A stretch of DNA of 64,000 nt from LMUY01 sp965198895. GTDB lineage: Bacteria; Pseudomonadota; Alphaproteobacteria; Acetobacterales; Acetobacteraceae. The stretch's first letter is position 1. Every line of letters begins with the position of its first letter. Below are positions 43,119 to 52,341 of the stretch, one piece after another. A program made the position numbers and the translations under genes. The DNA is taken from positions 3,596,001 to 3,660,000 of the forward strand of contig OZ240676.1 of the NCBI GenBank assembly GCA_965198895.1, written 5' to 3'. The notes under the pieces are model-generated. The model had not been told where the DNA came from. It saw only the letters and a list, made by a program, of their open reading frames with translations, and ran no database searches.

Positions 43119-43613
43119 CTATGCGATCCGGCCGAACTTTTCGGCGGCGAGCGACAAACGTGCGCCGATCGGAGCCATCGCCTGCTCGGACAGCTTGAAC
43201 GAGCTATCGGTGAGGTGGCTGGTCTGCGACACGGTGCGCTCGATGGCAGCGCGGAACAGGCTGGTCTGCAGGTCCATGAGGTCCTTGATCGACTTCACAG
43301 AAGTCATCGCCTTGACGGCGCTCATCGTGTCGTCGAGCGAGGCGCGGGCCGTGGCGGCCATGCTCTGGCTCAGGTCCTGCATGCCAGTCGCAAGGATCTG
43401 GCTGGAGCGGGTGATCGCTTCGACATTGCCTTGGCTGAACGACAGCAGATCCTCGGCGGTCTTCATCGCCTTTTGCATGCCGCTGCGCATGGTGGCATGG
43501 GCCTGCTCGATGCCGGCCGTCGCGGACGAGACGCCGTTCTTCAGACCGGTCACGGTGCGGTCGATATTTTCCTGTGCGACGGCTTGCACATCGCTGGTCA
43601 TCGTGTTGCTCAT
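43119..43613 (-). CDS. Phasin family protein
   Basis: 164 residues from ATG 43613 with TGGAGAG upstream. Amphipathic helical protein with the phasin-2 pattern (AQENIDRTVTGLKNGVSSAT, SSQILATGMQDLSQSMAATA, RAAIERTVSQTSHLTDSSF). Phasins coat polyhydroxyalkanoate granules, implying this organism stores PHA; no PHA synthase is in the window. The 280 bp upstream are AT-rich and probably carry its promoter. Confidence 0.92.
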   Translation of the reverse strand: MSNTMTSDVQAVAQENIDRTVTGLKNGVSSATAGIEQAHATMRSGMQKAMKTAEDLLSFSQGNVEAITRSSQILATGMQDLSQSMAATARASLDDTMSAVKAMTSVKSIKDLMDLQTSLFRAAIERTVSQTSHLTDSSFKLSEQAMAPIGARLSLAAEKFGRIA

Positions 43614-43895
43614 CAACGTCTCTCCATTTTGGGGCTCACACAGCCGGGCGATCCACATTCGTCTTCCGCGATCGACAGTGCATGCTGCGGTGCAGCACGA
43701 CCGCAGCTGTATGATTTTCCAAAATGGCCGTCAACTTAAATTGTGCATCGCACCATCATAAGTTTTTAACACTCGCCATGCTAGTCGAAGCACTTCGCGT
43801 AACCTCTTCAAGGTATTCGCGATCGGTCCGTCTTAGCTGGACAGGCTTCATTGCGACCAGATAGTGTGTGTGAGGCATTTTGGAGTACGGGCGGC
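43614..43895. promoter_or_regulatory. Divergent intergenic region, phasin / carboxypeptidase
   Basis: 282 bp between two divergent genes, with an AT-rich stretch at 43700-43800. It must hold both promoters; I see no clear consensus boxes, inverted repeat or RNA gene. Confidence 0.4.
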
Positions 43896-45053
43896 ATGAT
43901 CGGCTGGCTGCGAGGCGGTTTGCCGCTGGCTATTCTCGTGGGTGCGCTCGTACTCGGCCGCCCTGCGAGCGCGCAGGTCGGGTCTGCACGGTATGCGTCC
44001 TTCGTGCTCGATGCCGCCTCCGGTCAGGTCTTGGAAGCTGCCTCCGCCGACGAGCCGCGTTTCCCGGCCAGCCTGACCAAGATGATGACGATCTATATGC
44101 TGTTCGAGGCGCTGCGCGATCGCCGGGTCACCCTGGACGAGCCGGTGCCAGTCTCCTCCCACGCGGCATCGATGCCGCCCTCGAAGCTGGGACTGGTGCC
44201 CGGCACCTACATCACGGTGGAGCAGGCGCTGCTCGGCCTGGTCACCAAGTCTGCCAATGACGCCGCCTCTGCGCTCGGCGAGCTCCTGGGCGGGGACGAG
44301 GAGCGTTTCGGCCAGATGATGACGATGCGGGCGCGCGCATTGGGAATGAGCCGCACGACGTTCCGCAACGCCTCCGGGCTGCCAGATCCGGACCAGATCA
44401 CTACCGCGCGCGACCTCGCGTTGCTGGCGCGACACCTGATCCAGGACTACCCGACGGAATACCACTACTTCAGCACGCCCTCGTTCATGTTCCACGGGCG
44501 GCTGATTCCGAACCACGACCGCATGCTGCAGACCTATCCCGGCGCAGACGGGCTCAAGACGGGCTACATCGACGCATCGGGCTGCAACCTGGTAACCTCG
44601 GCAGTGCGCGGCGATGTTCGCATGATCGGCGTCGTGATGGGCGCATCTAACGGGTATGAGCGGGATTCGCACATGGCTGCTCTGCTCGACGCCGGGTTCG
44701 ACCGGATGGGCGTGCCAATTAGCCGCGAGCCGCAGCATTGGCGTGTGCCGACCCTGGTGGCGGCCGCGTCGGCTGCCACGCTGCCGCCTTCGTCCTTGCC
44801 CAATCCACGTCGCTTCGCCCGATCCGGCCGCAGCGCTCGTACGTTCGTCGCGGTGCGCGACGAACCGAGAATGGCGACCCGGATGGAGCCCCGTTTGGAA
44901 CCGCGACTGGAGCGGCGGATGGATGCGCACGTCGCGCCTGCGATCGCCCGACCGCATCTGCGCCCCGAGCCGTCACAGGCTCCGGCGCGTGTTCTGGTGC
45001 GTCCATCCGGCTATAATCGGTCGGCCGCCAGCGGTAGCCGGGTCCATAGCTGA
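43896..45053 (+). CDS. D-alanyl-D-alanine carboxypeptidase (PBP5/6 family)
   Basis: 385 residues from ATG 43896 with signal peptide about residues 1-27 (IGWLRGGLPLAILVGALVL...ASA). Trims terminal D-Ala from peptidoglycan stem peptides in the periplasm. Active-site motifs: SLTK (S-x-x-K, nucleophile Ser), SAN in TKSANDAASALG, and KTG in DGLKTGYIDAS. The C-terminal 110 residues are not the usual DacA domain but a basic, Arg/Pro-rich low-complexity tail with short repeats (RMEPRLEPRLERRM). Confidence 0.94.
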   Translation: MIGWLRGGLPLAILVGALVLGRPASAQVGSARYASFVLDAASGQVLEAASADEPRFPASLTKMMTIYMLFEALRDRRVTLDEPVPVSSHAASMPPSKLGLVPGTYITVEQALLGLVTKSANDAASALGELLGGDEERFGQMMTMRARALGMSRTTFRNASGLPDPDQITTARDLALLARHLIQDYPTEYHYFSTPSFMFHGRLIPNHDRMLQTYPGADGLKTGYIDASGCNLVTSAVRGDVRMIGVVMGASNGYERDSHMAALLDAGFDRMGVPISREPQHWRVPTLVAAASAATLPPSSLPNPRRFARSGRSARTFVAVRDEPRMATRMEPRLEPRLERRMDAHVAPAIARPHLRPEPSQAPARVLVRPSGYNRSAASGSRVHS

Positions 45054-45132
45054 CGATCCTTTCCACGCATACTTGCACGAAGGGGTCGGCTTGCGCATTT
45101 TCAGCCCTCGGTAGTGCCACATAGGGGCTGAG

Positions 45133-45933
45133 ATGGACGGCGGGTCGGACGGGCGGCGGATACTCCTACATTCCCAGGAGGATTTCGCGGGCATGCGCGC
45201 TGCCGGGAGACTGGCGGCCGAGACGCTGGACATGATCACCACCCACGTGAAACCGGGGGTAACGACCGGCCAGCTGGACGTGCTGTGCCACGAGTTCATG
45301 CACGACCACGGCGCCATCCCCGCCACGCTGAACTATCGCGGCTACCCGAAATCGATCTGCACCTCGATCAACCACGTCGTGTGCCACGGCATCCCGGGCG
45401 AGCGCCGGCTGATGGATGGCGACATCCTGAACATCGACGTCACCGCGGTGCTGGACGGCTGGCACGGTGACACCAGCCGCATGTACGTGGCCGGCCAGCC
45501 CGGCACCCGGGCGCGCGTGCTGCTCGACGTCACGTACGAAGCGCTCTTGCGGGGCCTGGCGGTGGTGAAGCCCGGGGCCACGCTCGGGGACGTGGGGTTC
45601 GCGATCCAGAGCTATGTCGAGGCGCAGCGCTTCAGCGTGGTGCGCGATTTCTGCGGCCATGGCATCGGCCGCCGCTTTCACGAGGCGCCTAACGTGCTGC
45701 ATTTCGGCCGGCCCGGCGAGGGCGTGGTGCTGCGCCCCGGCATGTTCTTCACCGTCGAGCCGATGGTGAACGCCGGCCGCCCGGAGGTGAAGGTGCTGGA
45801 CGACGGCTGGACCGCGGTGACGCGAGACCGCAGCCTGTCCGCCCAGTTCGAGCACATGGTCGGCGTCACCGAGGACGGCTGCGAAGTGTTCACCCACTCG
45901 CCGGCCGGTTACACAAAGCCGCCCTATGCCTGA
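45133..45933 (+). CDS. map: Type I methionine aminopeptidase
   Basis: 266 residues. Removes N-terminal Met from new proteins. Metal ligands in LNIDVTAVLDGWHGDTSRM (two Asp), GHGIGRRFHEAPNVLHF (His) and FFTVEPMVNAG / AQFEHMVGV (two Glu). SINHVVCHGIPG gives the substrate His. Preceded by AGGGGCTGAG. Overlaps the next gene by 8 nt. Confidence 0.97.
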   Translation: MDGGSDGRRILLHSQEDFAGMRAAGRLAAETLDMITTHVKPGVTTGQLDVLCHEFMHDHGAIPATLNYRGYPKSICTSINHVVCHGIPGERRLMDGDILNIDVTAVLDGWHGDTSRMYVAGQPGTRARVLLDVTYEALLRGLAVVKPGATLGDVGFAIQSYVEAQRFSVVRDFCGHGIGRRFHEAPNVLHFGRPGEGVVLRPGMFFTVEPMVNAGRPEVKVLDDGWTAVTRDRSLSAQFEHMVGVTEDGCEVFTHSPAGYTKPPYA

Positions 45934-46339
45934 AGGGCTGTGGCACCGGGCGTCGCAGCGGCTGCGCTACAGCGACAATGACGCCGTCGGCCATGTGAAC
46001 AACGCCATCTACGCCACCATGTTCGAGGCTGGCCGCACCGAGCTCATGGACGCTGCGGGCATTTTTGTCCGCGGCGGGCCGCTCGCCGGCGTGATCGTGC
46101 GGCTTGAGATCGACTTCAAGCGTGAGATGTCGTGGCCCGGTGACGTCGTGATCGAGAGCGGGGTCGCCCGCTTCGGCACCAAATCCGTTCACATCCGCCA
46201 CCGACTGCTGTTCAAGGACGAGATCGTTGCCGAAGGGCTGGCGATCCTGGCCCTTATCGACCGCGAGACGCGCCGGGCCGTGCCGCTCGACGACAATGTC
46301 CGCGCGAAATTTGCTCCCTGGACGCTGCCGGCCGGCTGA
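45926..46339 (+). CDS. Acyl-CoA thioesterase (4HBT/YbgC-like)
   Basis: 137 residues. QRLRYSDNDAVGHVNNAIYATMFEAGRTELM is the hot-dog 4HBT signature with the catalytic Asp (SDNDAVGHVNN). Hydrolyses short acyl-CoA or related thioesters; substrate not deducible. The gene starts within the map coding end, so the two are cotranscribed, followed after 5 nt by radC. Confidence 0.92.
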   Translation: MPEGLWHRASQRLRYSDNDAVGHVNNAIYATMFEAGRTELMDAAGIFVRGGPLAGVIVRLEIDFKREMSWPGDVVIESGVARFGTKSVHIRHRLLFKDEIVAEGLAILALIDRETRRAVPLDDNVRAKFAPWTLPAG

Positions 46340-46344
46340 CCGCG

Positions 46345-47076
46345 ATGCCCCGGCCGCCCGGCAACGACCAACTGCCGCTCGGCCCCGATCCGGTGCCGCC
46401 CTCGCCCGTCAGCGCAGAGGGCCATCGCCAGCGCCTGCGGACCCGGCTGCTGACCGCCGGGCCGGATAGCGTGGCGGATCATGAGTTGCTGGAACTGGTG
46501 CTGTTCCTGGCGCTGCCCAGGCGCGACACCAAGCCGATTGCCCGTGCCTTGCTGACCCGCTTCGGCTCGTTCGCCAATGCGATTACGGCGCCGCTGCCGC
46601 AATTGGTCGCCGTCGAAGGCTTGGGCGAGGCAGGTGCCGCCGCGCTGAAGACGGTGCAGGCGGCGGCGCTGCGGCTGGTGCGGTCGGAGCTGCAAGGCAG
46701 GCCGGTCCTGGACCGCTGGGACGTGTTGATGGACTACTTGAACGCCCAGCTCGCCCGGGAACGGGTGGAGCAGTTCCGAGTGTTGTTCCTCGACACGAAG
46801 AACGTGCTGCTGGCAGACGAGGCGCAGGGGCGGGGCACCGTGGACCACACCCCGGTCTATCCGCGGGAAGTCGCGAAGCGGGCGCTGGAGTTGCACGCCT
46901 CAGCGCTGATCCTCGTGCACAATCATCCCAGCGGCGACCCGGCGCCCTCGCCGCAGGACGTCGCGATGACGGCCGAGGTCGGGCGGGCGCTGGCCACCAT
47001 CGGGGTCGTGCTGCATGACCACGTCATCGTGGGAAACGGACGCTGGGTCAGCTTCCGGGCGGAGGGGTTGCTCTGA
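46345..47076 (+). CDS. radC: RadC family JAB/MPN domain protein
   Basis: 243 residues. N-terminal helix-hairpin-helix-like part (GHRQRLRTRLLTAGPDSVADHELLELVLFLALPRRDTKP) and the C-terminal MPN/JAMM domain with HNHPSGDPAPSPQDVAMT (H-x-H-x7-D metal motif) plus the upstream Glu. Named for an E. coli repair phenotype later attributed to recG, so the true role of the family is uncertain. Confidence 0.95.
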   Translation: MPRPPGNDQLPLGPDPVPPSPVSAEGHRQRLRTRLLTAGPDSVADHELLELVLFLALPRRDTKPIARALLTRFGSFANAITAPLPQLVAVEGLGEAGAAALKTVQAAALRLVRSELQGRPVLDRWDVLMDYLNAQLARERVEQFRVLFLDTKNVLLADEAQGRGTVDHTPVYPREVAKRALELHASALILVHNHPSGDPAPSPQDVAMTAEVGRALATIGVVLHDHVIVGNGRWVSFRAEGLL

Positions 47077-47128
47077 CCTGCTTCCTCCCCCGTAGCTCGA
47101 GAGGGCAAGCGTCCAACACAAGTCGTAA

Positions 47129-47458
47129 TTAGCCGCCGATGCCGGAGATGATCTTCTGGCAGACCGTCCGTGCCTCGGTCTCCGGCTCGCGGCGCATGAC
47201 CATTGTGTTCACGCAGCGCTGAAAGTCGGTCTTGCCACCAGCCGCGACATCGTCACGCGGCGCGTCCTCGGCGCCGCGGGCGTTGCTGTAGCGGGGTATG
47301 GCAGTGCTGGCGTTCGGCAGCGACGGAGCGGATCTTGTGGCGAACCACGACTCATCCAAATAGCCGAATGGCGCGGCGAACGTGTGCTCCACGTACGCTC
47401 CTAGTAAAAAGGCCATGACGAGACCAAGAAATAAGTAGACGGCGCGCATTCGAATCAT
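47129..47458 (-). CDS. Small single-pass membrane or secreted protein
   Basis: 109 residues. N-terminal hydrophobic segment (AVYLFLGLVMAFLLGAYVEHTFA, read in part) acts as a signal anchor or signal peptide. The C-terminal half has two Cys (RCVNTMVMRRE, ARTVCQKIIS), which could form a periplasmic disulfide. No family recognised. It lies 9 nt before eutC on the same strand but unrelated in look. Confidence 0.65.
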   Translation of the reverse strand: MIRMRAVYLFLGLVMAFLLGAYVEHTFAAPFGYLDESWFATRSAPSLPNASTAIPRYSNARGAEDAPRDDVAAGGKTDFQRCVNTMVMRREPETEARTVCQKIISGIGG

Positions 47459-47467
47459 TCCAGCGGG

Positions 47468-48238
47468 TTACTTGTCCGTAAATAGGAACGGAGGCGTCGT
47501 GTCCAGCATCTCCCGGTTGCTGCCATCGCCAACTCGTTGGATGTCCGGTGCATCATCCTTCAGCGCGATACCGGAAACGCCTCGCGCTCGCATCGCGCCG
47601 AGCAGCCAGGTGATCTTGGCGGCCGCCAACGCCGGAGGTAGGCCGGCCGGCCGGATGTTGGACACGCAATTGCGTGCTGCGTCCGTCGTGTCAGCCCGCG
47701 GCCGCCATGTCAGATACGCGCCGAGACTGTCCGGGGCCGACAACCCGGGGCGTTCGCCGATCAGGACAACCACGGACTCGGCACCCAGCGCCATTGCCAC
47801 CGCGTCGCCGGCCGCGACCCGGCCCTGCCGCACCGCGACGAGTGGGGCGATCCGCCAATCCTGTAGAAGCGGGCGGATGGCAGCAAGCAAGGCCGGAGCA
47901 TGGTCCTGCACTGCGCGGGCCGACAATCCATCCACCAATACGAAGGCCAGATCGTAGGCACCCTTCGGCAAGGCGCTTCCCGGCGCAAGTTGCCGGCCGA
48001 GATCAGGGCGTAGCAGATACTCCGTTCGATCGCGGGCCGCGCTGTCCACGACCAGCAACGGTCCCGCCGCGCATTGCAGGGCGTCCGTGTCGAGCGTGGC
48101 GTGCACGGCGTCGCGCGCCTGCGCGTGGGCCAGTCGGAACGCGAGCAATGGCGCGGTCGCCAGGGATGCACCGCTGCGGGCCAGCCCGATGCGGGCCGCC
48201 GTCAAGGGGCGGAGACGCTGCCAAGGGTCTGCCGTCAC
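47468..48238 (-). CDS. eutC: Ethanolamine ammonia-lyase small subunit
   Basis: 256 residues from a GTG at 48238 (GTGA overlap with eutB). With EutB and adenosylcobalamin it splits ethanolamine into acetaldehyde and ammonia. ARIGLARSGASLATAPLLAFRLAHAQARDAVH, VVLIGERPGLSAPDSLGAYLTWRP and RNCVSNIRPAGLPPALAA are conserved EutC features. Confidence 0.96.
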   Translation of the reverse strand: MTADPWQRLRPLTAARIGLARSGASLATAPLLAFRLAHAQARDAVHATLDTDALQCAAGPLLVVDSAARDRTEYLLRPDLGRQLAPGSALPKGAYDLAFVLVDGLSARAVQDHAPALLAAIRPLLQDWRIAPLVAVRQGRVAAGDAVAMALGAESVVVLIGERPGLSAPDSLGAYLTWRPRADTTDAARNCVSNIRPAGLPPALAAAKITWLLGAMRARGVSGIALKDDAPDIQRVGDGSNREMLDTTPPFLFTDK

Positions 48239-49608
48239 GGCAGCAACACCCGCATCGGTGCGGGTAGGCCCTTCGGACGGACCCGGCCCGCCGGGTCCAG
48301 CAGATCCTGCCGCCCGAGCCAGGCTTCGAATTCCGGGGCAGGGCGGCGGCCGAACAGTTCGCGCATTGCCAGCACATCGTGGAAGGAGGTGCTTTGGTAG
48401 CCCAGCATGATGTCGTCGGCGCCCGGCACGCCCATGACGAAGTTCACCCCGGCCGCGGTGAGCATCGCCAGCAGCGCGTCCATGTCGTCGCCGTCGGCCT
48501 CGGCGTGGTTGGTGTAGCAGACGTCGCAGCCCATCGGCAGGCCGAGCAGCTTGCCGCAGAAATGGTCCTCCAGCCCGGCGCGGATGATCTGCTTGCCGGT
48601 CGCCAGATATTCCGGGCCGATGAAACCCACCACCGTGTTCACCAGCAGCGGCCGGAAGTGCCGGGCCACGGCATAGGCGCGGGCCTCGATCGTCTGCTGG
48701 TCCACGCCGAGATGCGCGCCGGCGGAAAGCGCACTGCCTTGCCCGGTTTCGAAATACATCACGTTCTGCCCCACCGTACCGCGGCCGAGCGACAACGCCG
48801 CTTGTTCGGCTTCCCGCAGCAAGGCGAGGTCGAGGCCGAAGGACCGATTGGTGCCCTCGGTGCCGCCGATCGATTGGAACACCAGATCCACTGGTGAGCC
48901 GCGTCCGATCAGGTCCAGCGTCGTCGTGACATGGGCGAGCACGCAGCTCTGGGTGGGGATGGCGAGCTTGGTCCGCGCCTCCTCCAGCATGCACAGCAGG
49001 GCGTGGGTTCGCTCCGGGCTATCGCTGGCCGGATTGATGCCGATCACCGCGTCGCCGGCGCCGAGCAGCAGCCCGTCGAGGATGCTGGCGGCGATCCCCG
49101 CCGGGTCGTCGGTCGGGTGATTTGGCTGCAGCCTCACCGACAGCCGGCCCGGCAGCCCGATCGTGTTGCGGAACCGGGTGACGGTGGAGCAGCGCGCCGC
49201 CACCACCACCAGGTCCTGCAGCCGGCACAGTTTGGCGACGGCGGCGGCCATCTCCGGCGTCAGTCCAGGGGCGAGGGCGCTCAGGGCAGAGGTTGTGGCC
49301 TGGTCGCCGAGCAGCCAATCCCGCAAGCCACCCACGGTCAGGTGGGCGACGGGCGCGAAGGCCGCGGCGTCGTGCGTGTCGCAGATCAGCCTTGTGACCT
49401 CGTCGGTCTCGTACGGAACCACCGGGTCGTCCAACAACCGGCGCAACGGCAAGTCCGCGAGGGCAAGCTGGGCCGCAACCCGTTCCTCCTCCGACGCTGC
49501 CGCCAGCCCGGCCAAGGCATCGCCGCTGCGGTGCGGGGTGGCGCGCGCCAGCAGGGTGCGTAGATCGGGGAAGCGGTATGTGGTGCCGCCGATGCTGGTC
49601 GCGAACAT
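48235..49608 (-). CDS. eutB: Ethanolamine ammonia-lyase large subunit
   Basis: 457 residues, family length. Catalytic TIM-barrel subunit; NPASDSPERTHALL, GRGTVGQNVMYFETGQGSALSAGAHLGVDQQT and NTVVGFIGPEYLATGKQIIRAGLEDHFCGKLLGLPMGCDVCYTNHAEAD (the last read in parts) are diagnostic. No microcompartment, EutA reactivase or EutR genes are adjacent, so this is the minimal eutBC form. Confidence 0.97.
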   Translation of the reverse strand: MFATSIGGTTYRFPDLRTLLARATPHRSGDALAGLAAASEEERVAAQLALADLPLRRLLDDPVVPYETDEVTRLICDTHDAAAFAPVAHLTVGGLRDWLLGDQATTSALSALAPGLTPEMAAAVAKLCRLQDLVVVAARCSTVTRFRNTIGLPGRLSVRLQPNHPTDDPAGIAASILDGLLLGAGDAVIGINPASDSPERTHALLCMLEEARTKLAIPTQSCVLAHVTTTLDLIGRGSPVDLVFQSIGGTEGTNRSFGLDLALLREAEQAALSLGRGTVGQNVMYFETGQGSALSAGAHLGVDQQTIEARAYAVARHFRPLLVNTVVGFIGPEYLATGKQIIRAGLEDHFCGKLLGLPMGCDVCYTNHAEADGDDMDALLAMLTAAGVNFVMGVPGADDIMLGYQSTSFHDVLAMRELFGRRPAPEFEAWLGRQDLLDPAGRVRPKGLPAPMRVLLP

Positions 49609-49672
49609 GCCGCAGTATAGACACTGGCCGCGGTCGTAAAAGCGACAGACAAAAGTATGCTAATGTGTAAGG

Positions 49673-51115
49673 ATGTTGCCGATGCACACTCCGCAAAACG
49701 CTGCTGCCGCCATGGACGGGCTCGACCCGGCAGACTGGACCGGCCTGCGTGCGCTGGGCCACCGCATGCTGGACGACATGATCGACCACCTCGCCGGGCT
49801 GCGCGACGGACCGGTGTGGCAGAAGCGACCCGCCAGCGACGCGCTCGAGCAGCCATTGCCGCGAGAGGGTGCCGATCTGGCCGCGGTGTATGAGGTATTC
49901 CGGCGCGAGGTGCTGCCCTACTCGGTGGGCAATTTGCATCCCGGATTCATGGGCTGGGTGCATGGCGGTGGCACGGCAGTGGGCATGCTGGCGGAGATGC
50001 TGGCGGGCGGGCTGAACGCCAATTGCGGCGGCCGGGACCACGCGCCGATCGCCGTGGAGCAGCAGGTGATCGCCTGGGCTGCCGCTATGGTGGGGTTACC
50101 GCAAGGTGCATCCGGCCTGCTGGTTACCGGGACGTCGATCGCCAACCTCATCGGCCTGCTGGTGGCCCGGCGCGCAACCCTCGGCCCGGGATGCCGCACG
50201 GACGGCGTCGGTGGCTCCGGGCTCGTGGCCTATACCTCCGTCGCCGCCCACGGCTGCATCCCGCAGGCGATGGACATGGCCGGATTGGGCACCGATGCGC
50301 TCCGCCTGATCGAGGCCGACGCGCAGGGGCGCATGGCGACGCCGACGCTGGTGGCGGCGATCGCGCGCGACCGTGCGGCCGGGTTGCGGCCGTTTCTGGT
50401 GGTCGGCACGGCAGGAAGCGTCGATACCGGCGCCGTCGACGACCTGACGGCCCTGGCAGCGGTGTGCCGGGCGGAGGGCCTGTGGTTCCACGTGGACGGG
50501 GCATTCGGCGCGTTTGCCGCCCTGGCGCCGTCCCTGCGAGGCTTGGTGCAGGGAATGGCGGAGGCCGACAGCGTGGCGTTCGACTTCCACAAATGGGGCC
50601 AGGTTCCGTACGACGCCGGGTGCATCCTGGTGCGCGACCCCCAGCACCAACTCGACGCCTTCGCGCAGGACAACGCCTATCTGCGGCGCCAGGCGAGCGG
50701 CCTCGCGCACGGTTATCCCTGGCCGTGCGACCTCGGCCCGGACCTGTCGCGCGGATTCCGCGCGTTGAAAGTGTGGATGACGTTGGCGAATTTCGGGACG
50801 GCGCGGCTGGGCGAGGTCGTGGAGCGGTGCTGCACGCTCGCCCGGCGCCTTGCGGCCCAGGTGATGGCCGAGCCGCTGCTCGAGTTGTTGGCGCCGGTGA
50901 CCCTGAACATCGTCTGTTTTCGGGTGGCCGCGCTGGACGACGCGGCCAATGCGGCACTGGTCGCGGCTATGCAGGAGCAAGGTCGCTTTGCGCCCTCGAC
51001 GACCCGTGTCGCAGGCCGCCTGGCAATCCGCTGCGCGATCGTGAACCATCGCTCATCTGAAATCGACGTGGATGAGCTTCTGCCGGCTGTGCTGCGACTT
51101 GCACGAAACAAGTAG
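49673..51115 (+). CDS. PLP-dependent decarboxylase, aromatic amino acid / tyrosine type
   Basis: 480 residues, group II decarboxylase. LHPGFMGWVHGGGTAVGMLAEML, TSIANLIGLLVARRATLG, WFHVDGAFGAFAALAP (Asp of the PLP site) and FDFHKWGQVPYDAGCILVRD with the PLP-binding Lys in DFHKW. Converts an aromatic amino acid, or a related acid, to the amine; the exact substrate cannot be told. Divergent from eutBC over 64 bp, so amine production and amine breakdown sit back to back. Confidence 0.92.
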   Translation: MLPMHTPQNAAAAMDGLDPADWTGLRALGHRMLDDMIDHLAGLRDGPVWQKRPASDALEQPLPREGADLAAVYEVFRREVLPYSVGNLHPGFMGWVHGGGTAVGMLAEMLAGGLNANCGGRDHAPIAVEQQVIAWAAAMVGLPQGASGLLVTGTSIANLIGLLVARRATLGPGCRTDGVGGSGLVAYTSVAAHGCIPQAMDMAGLGTDALRLIEADAQGRMATPTLVAAIARDRAAGLRPFLVVGTAGSVDTGAVDDLTALAAVCRAEGLWFHVDGAFGAFAALAPSLRGLVQGMAEADSVAFDFHKWGQVPYDAGCILVRDPQHQLDAFAQDNAYLRRQASGLAHGYPWPCDLGPDLSRGFRALKVWMTLANFGTARLGEVVERCCTLARRLAAQVMAEPLLELLAPVTLNIVCFRVAALDDAANAALVAAMQEQGRFAPSTTRVAGRLAIRCAIVNHRSSEIDVDELLPAVLRLARNK

Positions 51116-51122
51116 CTTTGTT

Positions 51123-51410
51123 CTACCAATCGCTTCCGTTTTTCCACCGAAGTAGAATATTTTCCCCTTGTTCGGCTCCTTGTTCGACCAACCACCGATG
51201 AAGTCGATATTCGGTGAGAGTCACTTCACGCGTTCTACAGTCGTCGAGCGGGCCGTCTTGGTGGTTAGAGAAGTTTCCCACTTGCAGAGAGAGTATTGCA
51301 GAATCATCGTTAGCTGCGTTTGGCCGCAAGCCAGCGAAATCATCCGCTTCCCGAAGGTCGGGCGGCGCATTAGACAGGTCAAACACCTTGACCGTCTCAT
51401 AGAGGGCCAT
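51123..51410 (-). CDS. Small hypothetical protein
   Basis: 95 residues from ATG 51410, which follows GGAGTAAGTCA, a good ribosome site. Acidic, no signal peptide: MALYETVKVFDLSNAPPDLR and the end ILLRWKNGSDW are the distinctive parts. Lower GC than its neighbours. Convergent with the decarboxylase, 7 nt apart. No family recognised. Confidence 0.7.
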   Translation of the reverse strand: MALYETVKVFDLSNAPPDLREADDFAGLRPNAANDDSAILSLQVGNFSNHQDGPLDDCRTREVTLTEYRLHRWLVEQGAEQGENILLRWKNGSDW

Positions 51411-51561
51411 TGACTTACTCCAAAATCCGTTCCTTGGCCCATCAAGTGATAGGCAATGTTTGGAAAAGCAGACGGTAAAATATCCGTGTGCTCGCGTGGG
51501 AGCCAGTGCTAGCGGGATGGAGCCCACGAGCCTATGTCTCGGTCTTCATCGGAGAACCCGC

Positions 51562-52341
51562 ATGCGCTCATTGGCCACCTTGTTCGTGCTGCTCGCAGTC
51601 CCTGCCTTGGCCGAGCCCGTGCAACTCGCCGCCCACCGCGCCACCTACAGCCTTAGTCTCGATACCGTGCAACAGAGCAGCAACGTGACGGGTGTGCGGG
51701 GCAATATGGCCTATGAAGTCACGGATGCCTGTGACGGATGGGCGGTGCGCCAGCGGCTCGACATGACCCTTTCCAGCCGCGAAGGGCAGGATGTCGAGAT
51801 GGTGTCCGACTATCTAACGTGGGAAAGCAAGGACGGCACGAAGTTACGCTTCCACATGAAGCAAACCACCAACAATGCCGTCACCGAGCAGGTCGAGGGC
51901 GACGCGAGCAAGAACGCGGCCGGGGACGATGGACAGATCCACTACACCCAGCCGGTCGACAAGATCACGCCGCTGCCCAGCGGCACGCTGTTTCCCATGG
52001 CGCACACCGCCGCCATCATCACGGCAGCCGAGGCGGGCAAGAAATTCCTGACCCTGCCGCTGTTCGACGGCACCGGGGCCGACGGCGCCCAGAACACGTC
52101 GATCTTCATCAGCAACTGGACCGGCCCGTCGGCGGCACCGTATCCAGAACTGGCCGAACTCCCGTCGGGCCGGGTCCGCGTCGCATTCTTCGCGCGCACG
52201 GCGGAGGCGCAGCAGCCAGATTACGAGGTCGGTATGCGGTATTGGTCGAATGGCGTCGCGGACGCGCTGAACATGGACTTTTCGGACTTCACCGTGAACG
52301 GCAAGCTTGCAAGCTTCACCATGCCGGCGTCCCATTGCTGA
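51562..52341 (+). CDS. eipB: EipB-type cell envelope integrity protein (DUF1849)
   Basis: 259 residues from ATG 51562 with GGAGAACCCGC upstream. Signal peptide about residues 1-17 (RSLATLFVLLAVPALA). AAHRATYSLSLDTV, a Cys in TDACDGWAVRQRLDM and a C-terminal Cys (ASHC) match EipB, a periplasmic beta-spiral protein of Alphaproteobacteria with one conserved disulfide and a role in envelope integrity. TGATG coupling to the next gene. Confidence 0.9.
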   Translation: MRSLATLFVLLAVPALAEPVQLAAHRATYSLSLDTVQQSSNVTGVRGNMAYEVTDACDGWAVRQRLDMTLSSREGQDVEMVSDYLTWESKDGTKLRFHMKQTTNNAVTEQVEGDASKNAAGDDGQIHYTQPVDKITPLPSGTLFPMAHTAAIITAAEAGKKFLTLPLFDGTGADGAQNTSIFISNWTGPSAAPYPELAELPSGRVRVAFFARTAEAQQPDYEVGMRYWSNGVADALNMDFSDFTVNGKLASFTMPASHC

